NCBI RefSeq assembly: GCF_002154605.1
Contig: NZ_MUNE01000073.1
Location: 1-44,723 of the forward strand
Reading direction: 5' to 3'
Length of the DNA stretch: 44,723 nucleotides
DNA from: Streptomyces milbemycinicus
GTDB taxonomy: Bacteria > Actinomycetota > Actinomycetes > Streptomycetales > Streptomycetaceae
A model generated the notes under the pieces. It did not search any database and was not told the origin of the DNA. It worked only from the letters and a program-made list of their open reading frames with translations. The translations under genes and the position numbers were made by a program. This document shows, piece after piece, positions 17,956-25,600 of this stretch (the stretch's first letter is position 1; each line of letters begins with the position of its first letter).

Positions 17956-18821
17956 GGTGCCTCCGTCGGGCCCATCCGGGACTTCCGTGCGCTGAGCGCG
18001 TAGTGCTTGGTGGTGTAGCCCCAGCCGGCGTTGGCCGTCCGGAGATAGCGGATCAGTGGCTCGCTCATGCCCGGTGCCGTCCGTTCGACGCGGTCGCGCG
18101 CGGCGTGGACCCGTTGTTCCCAGTCCTCGATGGTGCGGTGGTAGTGCGCGGTGAGATCGGAGAGCGCGGTGAGGCTGAAACCGGCCGACTCCACGGCCTC
18201 CACGAGCGTGGAAAGCGGCACCATATCGGCGAATCCGAAGATGTCCTCGGTGACGTGCTTGGTGCCAGGCCGCCGTGAGAACTCCTCGTAGGCGGCGCGG
18301 TTCCGGAAGCAGCTTTCCGACAGATACAGCGATCCGCCGCGGCGCAGCAGTTCGTGGACCGTGCCCAGCACCGCCGTCCGGTTCGGCATATGAACGATCG
18401 AGCCGAGCATGGTGATCGCGTCGTACGGCCCGGCCACCTCGATATCGCTGAAGGAGCCGTGCTCCAGCGTGACCAGGTCCGCCACGCCCGCCGCCTCCGC
18501 CTGGGCCCGGATGTACTCGAGCTGGGGGCGGGACGGCGTCACACCGGTGGCGTGGCAGCCGTACTCCTGGGCCATGAACAGGATCAGGCTGCCCCAGCCG
18601 CAGCCGATGTCGAGCAGCCGCTCACCGCCGGTGAGGCCGAGTTGCCGCGCGACGAAGTGCAGTTTGTCGGTCTGTGCCTGGTCGAGGTCGGTGTTCTGGT
18701 CGGTGTACAGCCCGGAGCTGTACTTGAGCCGCCGGTCGAGGTAAATGGCGAACAGCTCAGCGGGCAGCTCGTAGTGCTTGTTGGTGGCCTGGTACGCCGC
18801 TTGGGGGGTCACGGTGGTCAT
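17952..18821 (-). CDS. SAM-dependent methyltransferase of the cyclopropane-fatty-acid-synthase fold, with an altered active site
   Basis: A 289-residue protein. The SAM-binding loop LDIGCGWGS spans residues 70-78, and the N-terminal HYELPAELF and LKYSSGLY blocks, the helix AQTDKL and the C-terminal HYHRTIEDW block mark the CFA-synthase/mycolic-acid methyltransferase family. Three positions that bind the catalytic bicarbonate in cyclopropane synthases look changed: the Cys of YSC is S36, the Glu of the FEH motif is V143, and the His of the following LHT motif is S168. The Tyr is kept (Y227). It may therefore methylate without cyclopropanation, or use a different substrate. Both its ends overlap neighbours by ATGA, so it is coupled to the ACP gene upstream and the desaturase gene downstream. 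Confidence 0.88.
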   Translation of the reverse strand: MTTVTPQAAYQATNKHYELPAELFAIYLDRRLKYSSGLYTDQNTDLDQAQTDKLHFVARQLGLTGGERLLDIGCGWGSLILFMAQEYGCHATGVTPSRPQLEYIRAQAEAAGVADLVTLEHGSFSDIEVAGPYDAITMLGSIVHMPNRTAVLGTVHELLRRGGSLYLSESCFRNRAAYEEFSRRPGTKHVTEDIFGFADMVPLSTLVEAVESAGFSLTALSDLTAHYHRTIEDWEQRVHAARDRVERTAPGMSEPLIRYLRTANAGWGYTTKHYALSARKSRMGPTEAP

Positions 18822-19108
18822 GGTGTCGTCAGTTCTCCGCTGACGTAGTTGTGCACCAGGGTGACCAGTTCCTCGACGGTGTCGGCGGCGAAGACGGCCT
18901 GGTCGTCGAACTCGATGTCCCACTGGCGCTCCAGTTTGGAGACCACCCGCAGCAGTTTCATCGAGTCGGCGCCGGGCAGCGCCTTGAGGGGGTCGCTGAG
19001 GCCGATCTCGGCGGGGGAGACCTCCAGTTCGGTGGCGAGATATTCGATGGTGACCGCGGCGATGTGCGCGCGGCTGGTGGGCTCGTGGCCGGTGGGTTCG
19101 GCGGTCAT
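18818..19108 (-). CDS. Stand-alone acyl carrier protein
   Basis: A 96-residue acidic protein with the phosphopantetheine site in PGADSMKLLRVV (Ser at about residue 49) and the usual four-helix ACP pattern, ending in VEELVTLVHNYV. The usual DSL is DSM here. In this operon it is the probable carrier that the FAAL charges with a fatty acid and on which the diiron enzymes and methyltransferase act. The ATG overlaps the thioesterase stop, and its own stop overlaps the methyltransferase ATG. Confidence 0.92.
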   Translation of the reverse strand: MTAEPTGHEPTSRAHIAAVTIEYLATELEVSPAEIGLSDPLKALPGADSMKLLRVVSKLERQWDIEFDDQAVFAADTVEELVTLVHNYVSGELTTP

Positions 19109-19635
19109 GACTCTCCCGTACCGTGGTCGAAGTAGTGCTGGACGCGGCCGAAGGCGGCATCGTCGAGCTGCATGAGTTTCCTGGCTTGTTCGGAGCGGAT
19201 CGGCTGGTAGGTGCCGGTGGCCATGACGTGCAGTTCGCCGTCGGACCCGGTGATCTCGGCTTGGGTGTGCAGCACTCCGTTGCCCTGGCCGCTGATCCGC
19301 GCGACGGTCAGATACGGTTCGCCCACCGCGAGCGGCAACAGCATCTTGCTGCGCAGGGTCACGGAGAAGGCGAGCAGGCCGTGCACCAGTGCGAGGGTGT
19401 CGCCCATCACCTCGTCCAGCAGCACGTTCACGATGCCGCCGTGCACGATCCCCGGGTAGGAGGCGTAGTTTTCCGAGAAGGAGGTTTCGGCGGCGTGGTC
19501 CCCGTTCGGCAGCCGCTTCAGACGCAGCTTGAGCCCGATGGGGTTGCGCGGTGAGCAGCCGAAGCAGTTGAAGGAGGGCTCCGCGTGCCAGGGGAGTTCG
19601 ATCGCCTCACCAGCGGTGTGCTGTGCGGTGCTCAT
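19105..19635 (-). CDS. Hotdog-fold acyl thioesterase (PaaI-like)
   Basis: A 176-residue hotdog protein with the N-terminal CFGCSPRNPIGLKL motif, the central helix signature YPGIVHGGIVNVLLDEVMGD and the following strand with LRSKMLLPL. The HGG and Asp/Glu in the hot-dog helix are the usual catalytic surroundings. It would hydrolyse acyl-ACP or acyl-CoA. In this operon it could release the finished acyl chain or clear mis-charged ACP. Small hotdog thioesterases play such roles in FAAL-containing lipopeptide and polyyne pathways (from memory). It overlaps both neighbouring genes by ATGA. Confidence 0.88.
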   Translation of the reverse strand: MSTAQHTAGEAIELPWHAEPSFNCFGCSPRNPIGLKLRLKRLPNGDHAAETSFSENYASYPGIVHGGIVNVLLDEVMGDTLALVHGLLAFSVTLRSKMLLPLAVGEPYLTVARISGQGNGVLHTQAEITGSDGELHVMATGTYQPIRSEQARKLMQLDDAAFGRVQHYFDHGTGES

Positions 19636-20498
19636 GCGGGGACCTTGCTGTTCAGCGACTCCTCGGCGATCGCCCGCCGCACATCGGACATCTTGGTCAG
19701 CTTGTGGCCGGTGAGCGCGGAGAAGTACTTGAACAGCTGCTCACAGCACTTCGTCCATTCCTTGCCGTCCTCGTCGACCTCGGCGAAGTAGGCGAACATC
19801 TCGTCGATGGTCTCGTGGTTCTCCAGTTCGGGCAGGTTTCCCTTGAACCGGCTGACCGGATGGCGGTACAAGTCGCGGGTGGTGCCCATGTAGATGTACA
19901 GGGTTTCCACGACCGACGCGCATTCCTGTGGCCGTGCGGCCAGCTGCTGCGCGGTGTAGTGGACGAACTCGCGTGCGTGGCGCGCCTCGTCGCCGCTGGC
20001 CTTCTTCAGGATGGCGGCGAGGAGCGGCTCCTTCATGGTGCGGGCGACGCATTTGTACGCGTGTGTGGCAAGGACCTCGCAGATGACGTTGGTGGCCAGG
20101 GTGGCCGCCCTGGTGACTCCCGGCGGGTACGCCTCGCGCATCGAGGCGATCGTCCGGTGGTCGATGCCATGGCCCGCCAGCTGCAGCCAGGTCTGGAAGG
20201 CGAGATGGTGTTGGATCTCCTGATAGCCCCAGATGCAGGCGAACTGCGAGAAGTCGTAGTCCGTGGCGAACTCGTTGAGCAGGCCGTGGGTCGCGGCGAT
20301 GACGTTCGACTCGCCCACGATGGCCCCCTTGGCGAACACGATGTGCTCGGGTAACACCAGATCGGGCCGGAACTCCTCCCACGGGATGTGGTGCAGCTCC
20401 CAGGTGGCGTGCTGATAGTCGGCGAACACCCGGGCGCTGTGCATCCGGTCGTCCGCGAGCAGGGGGACCCCGGCCGGCGACTGTGTTCTGCTGTTCAC
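19632..20498 (-). CDS. Second ferritin-fold diiron oxygenase/desaturase
   Basis: A 288-residue protein with a complete candidate diiron set: E63 in VGESNV, E94 and H97 in QEIQHH, E141 in ICEVLATHAY, and E171 and H174 in GDEARH. It is clearly different in sequence from the other diiron protein of the operon, so the pair probably does two separate oxidations (two desaturations, or a desaturation plus hydroxylation or further dehydrogenation). The start is GTG and overlaps the FAAL stop (GTGA). Its own stop overlaps the thioesterase ATG. Codon 49 is TTA (20352-20354), which should make this gene bldA-dependent. Confidence 0.83.
   Translation of the reverse strand: MNSRTQSPAGVPLLADDRMHSARVFADYQHATWELHHIPWEEFRPDLVLPEHIVFAKGAIVGESNVIAATHGLLNEFATDYDFSQFACIWGYQEIQHHLAFQTWLQLAGHGIDHRTIASMREAYPPGVTRAATLATNVICEVLATHAYKCVARTMKEPLLAAILKKASGDEARHAREFVHYTAQQLAARPQECASVVETLYIYMGTTRDLYRHPVSRFKGNLPELENHETIDEMFAYFAEVDEDGKEWTKCCEQLFKYFSALTGHKLTKMSDVRRAIAEESLNSKVPA
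20352..20354 (-). promoter_or_regulatory. In-frame TTA codon (bldA dependence) in second diiron gene
   Basis: Leu49 in DLVLPEHI is encoded by TTA on the minus strand. Because the six genes overlap and are probably translationally coupled, a stall here could also reduce translation of the thioesterase, ACP, methyltransferase and desaturase genes. Confidence 0.85.
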
Positions 20499-22213
20499 AC
20501 CCGTTCTCCTCGGTCTGGACTTCCGGTGGCGGGGTACGCCACTGCGCTGTCGCCGTCAGCGGCGGCCACCCGCCGCGCGGCCAGTACGCGCTGCCACTTT
20601 CCACTGGTGGTGCGGGGGATCCAGCGGGGTTTGACCGCGTAGACCCGCACATGGGACAGGTCCAGCTCGGCCGCCACCCTTCTGCGGACCTCCGCGAGCA
20701 CCGGGGCGGGGTCGGCATCGGTCTCCACGATGACGCCGATCCGCTCGCCGCCCTCGGCATCGGTGTCGGAGAAGGCGACACAGCGGTGGCGGTAGACGCC
20801 CGGTACGGTGCGCGCGACATTCTCCACGTCATCGGGGAAGAAGTTCTGCCCGTGCACCACGACCATTTCCTTGCGCCGCCCCGTGACGTACAGCTCGCCG
20901 TCGAGCAGGAAGCCGAGATCGCCGGTGCGCAGCCAGCCGTGGTCGAACACCTCGCGTGTCGCCTCGGGGGCGCGGAAGTAGCCGGTGGTCACCGGCTCCC
21001 CGGCGATCTGGATCTCGCCGAGCGTGCCGTCGGCCGCCACCGCCCCGTCGTCGCCGACGATCCGCAGCTCGATGCCGTGCACCGCGCGGCCCACCGAAAC
21101 CACCGGCTTGGCCGCGGTCGCTGCCTCGTCGACGGTGTGCGCGACACCGGTCGTGGCGAGCTCGTCGCGGTCCACCGTGCGGATCTTCGGGGTGTCTCCG
21201 GGCCTCGGGTAACTGATCGACAAGGTGGCCTCGGCCATGCCGTACACCGGGTACATCACCGAGGGGCCGACGCCGCTGGGCGCCAGTGCCTCGGTGAACC
21301 GCCGCACGGTGGCCGAGCTGACCGGTTCGGCGCCGTTGAACGCCAGCCGCCAGCTGGACAGGTCGAGCGCGGCAAGCCGCTCCGCCGGCACGCGGTCGAG
21401 CAGATAGTCGTAGGAGAAGTTGGGCCCGGTCATCACCGTTCCGCCGTGTGCGGCGAAGTGTTCGAGCACCGTGCCCGGGCGCCGGAGGAAGGTGGTCGGC
21501 GAGAACGCGTGGACATCGGCGCCGTTGAGCCAGTGGGCCTGCAAACCGATCAGACCCATGTCGTGGAAGGTCGGCACCCACTGGACGAACACATCGTCCG
21601 GGCTGAAGGCGCCCGAGACCACGCAGGCGCGCAGACCGGCCATGGTCGTGCGATGGGGCAGCATCACGCCCTTGGGCAGACTGGTGCTGCCGGAGGTGAA
21701 CTGGACGATGGCCAGCGAGTCGGGATCGACGGTGGGCAGCGTGAGCGGGCTGCCGGTGGCGCTCGGCGACGGCGGGGACACCAGGGCCACCTCGGTGGCC
21801 ATCGTGGTGAGTTCATGGCCGAGTTCGTCGTAGTCGGGGTCCAGCACGAGATGGCGCAGACCCGCGACGTCCGCGATGCGCGCCAGGCGGCGCGCGGTGT
21901 CCCGCGGGTCACCGAAACCGGCCTGGACCGGCAGCACACTGATCGCCGCACCGGCCCGCCAGAGCCCGAAGACCGTGGTGAAGAACCGGGCGGCGGTGGG
22001 CACCAGCACGCCCACGATGTCACCGGGCCGCACCCCGGCGCGCAGAAACTCGTGCGCCGCCGCGGCGGAGGCCACATCGAGGTCCGCCGCGGTGATGTCG
22101 TCGCCGGCGGTGGGAAACCTCGCGCGGGAGTCCGGTGAGGCCTTCGCCAGCAGGGTCAGGCTTTCTCCCAGGGTCTGTCCGTCCAGCAAGGCAGGTCGCA
22201 TGGATCGCTGCAC
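20495..22213 (-). CDS. Fatty acyl-AMP ligase (FAAL)
   Basis: A 572-residue member of the ANL adenylating family. The AMP-binding P-loop is FTSGSTSLPKGVML. The blocks WVPTFHDMGLIG, TGPNFSYDYLLDRV and LAFNGAEPVS are typical of FAALs that make acyl-adenylates and pass them to an ACP, not to CoA. The C-terminal part has TGDLGFLLDGELYVTGR, VVVHGQNFFPDDVE and the catalytic Lys in TTSGKWQR. I chose GTG 22213 because AGGGGA lies 6 bases upstream; ATG 22228 is an in-frame alternative without a ribosome site. It is the first gene of the operon, so it is expected to activate a free fatty acid and load the ACP encoded three genes later. Confidence 0.93.
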   Translation of the reverse strand: MQRSMRPALLDGQTLGESLTLLAKASPDSRARFPTAGDDITAADLDVASAAAAHEFLRAGVRPGDIVGVLVPTAARFFTTVFGLWRAGAAISVLPVQAGFGDPRDTARRLARIADVAGLRHLVLDPDYDELGHELTTMATEVALVSPPSPSATGSPLTLPTVDPDSLAIVQFTSGSTSLPKGVMLPHRTTMAGLRACVVSGAFSPDDVFVQWVPTFHDMGLIGLQAHWLNGADVHAFSPTTFLRRPGTVLEHFAAHGGTVMTGPNFSYDYLLDRVPAERLAALDLSSWRLAFNGAEPVSSATVRRFTEALAPSGVGPSVMYPVYGMAEATLSISYPRPGDTPKIRTVDRDELATTGVAHTVDEAATAAKPVVSVGRAVHGIELRIVGDDGAVAADGTLGEIQIAGEPVTTGYFRAPEATREVFDHGWLRTGDLGFLLDGELYVTGRRKEMVVVHGQNFFPDDVENVARTVPGVYRHRCVAFSDTDAEGGERIGVIVETDADPAPVLAEVRRRVAAELDLSHVRVYAVKPRWIPRTTSGKWQRVLAARRVAAADGDSAVAYPATGSPDRGERV

Positions 22214-22609
22214 ACTGATTCCCCTCATGCGGGTCGAAGACCAGATTCATGCATTCCGGACCCTTAATTGATAACTCGAACGATCAATTCTGAGCGGGCA
22301 ATCCGAAGCGCTTTTGAGTCGGGCAATGACAGTTCTGGAGATCTCATCATGGCATGGCCGCGCGAGGCGCAGCGCCGCCGACGGGAATGACTAGGAGATC
22401 TGCTAAACACCCGCTCCACCGAGATGCTGGGCTTGGAAGCGCTTGACCGGAAAGGTTAGCCTGCCGATCTCATCGCCTCTTCCCGGGAATGCCTGTGTAT
22501 TCGGCGCTATTCCCGCCGGCGATACGTGTACGGCCCGTGTTCGGCACGATTCCGCCCGACGTGAGACGGCGAACCCGACGGTGAGACGGTGAACAGGACA
22601 GGTGGTTCC
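22214..22609. promoter_or_regulatory. 396-bp divergent control region between the FAAL operon and the PKS operon
   Basis: There is no credible coding sequence here. It holds an AT-rich dyad (22266-22289), two copies of GAAGCGCTT (22305-22313 and 22436-22444) and a possible -35 TTGACC (22443-22448) overlapping the second copy. It also has a near-repeat of GTGAGACGG (22561-22569, 22581-22589) just before the PKS start. Several GATCTC/GAGATC words recur between 22337 and 22470. It must carry promoters for both arms, and its size leaves room for more than one regulator. The -10 boxes are not convincing by eye. Confidence 0.6.
22266..22289. promoter_or_regulatory. Perfect inverted repeat AATTGAT-N10-ATCAATT, candidate operator
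   Basis: Two 7-base arms are perfectly complementary around a 10-base spacer. The AT-rich arms stand out in otherwise GC-rich DNA. The layout (T, 11 or so bases, A, with dyad symmetry) suits a LysR-type regulator. It lies 53 bases upstream of the FAAL start codon, close enough to overlap its promoter. The LysR gene at 36631 is a candidate binder. Confidence 0.55.
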
Positions 22610-25600
22610 ATGCAGCCCGGAAGTACCGCTCGCCTGACGCCAGTCGCGGTCATCGGCCTGTCCCCCTGTTTCCCGGGGGTCGCGCCGACCGAGGCGGCGC
22701 TGCGGGCGCTGGACAACGCCGGCATCGTCCCGGAACGGCTCCGGGAGGCGGTGGCCGGAGTGTTCGCCACCGAGCAGACCGAGCTGATCGCCGCCGAACT
22801 GGGCGTGAACGGGCCCGCGTTGACGTGTGACACCCTCCCCGCCGGTGTGGTCCACCTGGCCTGCCAGAGCATCCACACGGGCGAGTCCGCGCTCGCGCTC
22901 GCCGGGGTCGCCTCACCGGATGGCGGCAGCGGATTCCTCGTACTCAAGCCGGTTCCGGCAGCGGTGGCCGAAGACGACCCGATCCACTGTGTGATCGAGG
23001 GCAGCGCGCTGGGCCGCGGTGACGTCGTACGGCAGGCCTGTGCGCGCGCCGAGGTGGAGCGCGACGGGATCCACTTCTGGTGGCGGGGCGACTACCGGAC
23101 GGGCGACTACCACGCGGGCGAGGCCGTGGCGGACGGCCTGTCCGGCGGTGGCGGCGAGCCGGGCGGCCGGGGCGAGGACGCGGTGGCGGCGCTGCTGGAG
23201 ATGCCTGTGCTGCTGGGCCGCGGCCGGGTTCCGGTCCCAGACGCCCGGCCCGACCCCGAGGGCCGTCTCACCGCGGTCCACAGTTCCTCCGACGGCGCGG
23301 GAGTGGCCTGCGCGTTGGTGCTGTCGGAACCGCCCGCGCGCCCGTCGCCGTCGCCGTCGGCGCGGACCGCGGTCCCGGCGCTGCCGTTGCTGCTGTCGGC
23401 GGACAGCGAAGAAACGCTGTGCGGCAAGGCGGAGAGCCTGCGCGCCCATCTGACCGAACCGGAGAGCCCGGATCTGCTCGATGCCGCGCACACCCTGGCG
23501 GTCGCCAGGCCGCATCTGCCGTATCGCGCGGTGGTCCTCGGCGCCGACCGCGCCGAACTCGCCGACGGGCTCGGCGAACTCGCCCTGGGGCGAGGCGGCG
23601 CGGGGAAGGCCGACGGCGGGCGCAAGGTGGCCTTCCTTTTTCCCGGCGAGGGCGGGCAGCGGCCGGGCATGGGGCGCGAGCTGTATCCGCTGTTCGACGT
23701 GTTCGCCGACGCGCTCGACGAGGTGTGCGCCCACATGGACGCGGTCGCCACCTGGTCGGTGCGTGATCTGCTGCTCGGTACGGGCAACGCCACCGAGGTC
23801 GCCCCGGCCGACGAGGCCCTGTACACCCAGGACGCGCTGTTCGCCCTTCAGGTCGCGCTGTTCCGGCAGTTCGAGGACTGGGGCGTACGCCCGGACTTCG
23901 TGGCCGGGCACTCGGTCGGGGAACTGGCCGCGGCGACGGCGGCCGGGGTGTTCTCCCTGCCCGACGTATGCGCGCTGCTCGCCGAGCGGATCCGGCTGTT
24001 CCGGGAGAGGACACCGGTCGGCGGCGCGATGGTCGCCATACGGATCTCCGAGGCCGAGGCCCTGGACTCGCTGGCCGGGCTGGAGCATCTGGCCGGCATC
24101 TCCGCTGTGAACGCCCCGAACTCCGTCGTCGTCTCCGGCGACCGCGAAACCGTGCTGCGGATCGCCGGACGGTGGTCCGAGCGGGGACGCAAGGTCAAAC
24201 AGCTGCCGGTCGACCGGGCTTTCCACTCACCGCATATGGCCGCGATGGCCGACGGCTTCGAGCAATTCGTCCGCGGCCTCGCCCCGCGACCGCCGCGCAT
24301 TCCGATTGTTCCGGTGCACAACGCGCTGGGATCAGACCCCGGTGTCGTCCACCTGCCCGAATATTGGGGGGCGCAGGTGCGCGGCACCGGGCATTTTCTC
24401 CACTGCGTGACCAGCCTCGACGCGGCCGGCGTGGACACCTATGTGGACATGAGCGCGAACGGAGTGCTGGCGGCGCTGGTCGAGGAGACCCTGCCCGAGC
24501 CCGCCGCCGCGAATGCGCATATCACCGCCGCGCTGCACGGCGGCGGGTCCGATCTGCGCGCCGTGCTCGGCACACTGGGCGGACTGCACACCCACGGTGT
24601 TCCGGTGGACTGGCCCGCCGTCTTCCGCGGCTGGGGTGGCCGGCGTATCCATCTGCCGACCGGCGTGGCACGGCCCTCCCGTACCGCATCCGCCGTATCC
24701 CGGTCGACGGATCTGCGGCGGGTGATCAGGACCGAGACCGAGGCGATGATCGAGGGCGGTTACGGGCCGGACCGGTCGTTCCTCGAACTCGGGCTCGACT
24801 CCCTCGCCGCCGTCCAGCTGGTGAACCGGCTGCGGAAGCGGACCGGGCTCAAGATCGCCACAGCCGCGCTCTTCGATCACCCGACCCCGAACCAGCTGGC
24901 CGCACATCTGGAGAACCGCACACCCCGGCCGGTGGCCGCCCGCCCCCGCCGGACCGGCCCGGACGAGCCGATCGCCATCACCGCGATGAGCTGCCGGTTC
25001 CCGGCAGGGGTGCGCTCGCCGGAGGACCTGTGGCGGTTGCTCGCCGAAGGCCGTGAGGTCATATCGCCGATGCCGGAGGACCGCGGCTGGGACCTGGCCG
25101 GGCTGTACGACCCGGAGCGCGAACGCCCGGGTACGAGCTATGTGCGCCACGGCGGATTTCTCCACGACGCCGCCGAGTTCGACCCCGCGTTCTTCGGCAT
25201 CGGCGGACACGAAGCACTGGAGATGGACCCGCAGCAGCGGCTGCTGCTCGAACTGACCTGGGAAGCGTGTGAACGGGCCGGTATCGACCCGGCCACCCTC
25301 CGCGGCAGCGACACCGGGGTCTACGCCGGGCTGTCACACGGCCACTACGGCACCGGCCCCGGGTACGCGGACATCTGCCTGCGACCGCATCTGGCGATCG
25401 GCACCGGGGCCAGCACGGCATCCGGCCGGATCTCGTACACCTTCGGGCTGAACGGGCCCAATCTCGCCATCGACACGGCGTGTTCGTCATCGCTGGTCGG
25501 GCTCCATCTCGCCGCCGCCGCGCTGCGCCGTGGCGAGTGTTCGCTGGCGCTGGCGGGCGCGGTGACCGTGCTGTCGTCGCCCATGGTGTTCGTCGAGTTC

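Noticed and set aside
17952..18821. Annotating the methyltransferase simply as cyclopropane-fatty-acyl-phospholipid synthase
   Set aside because: Three bicarbonate-site residues appear replaced and the neighbours point to an ACP-bound substrate.
17083..22213. The FAAL operon as a complete terminal-alkyne (JamABC) cassette
   Set aside because: The membrane-bound desaturase that defines that cassette is absent; both oxidases are soluble ferritin-fold proteins.
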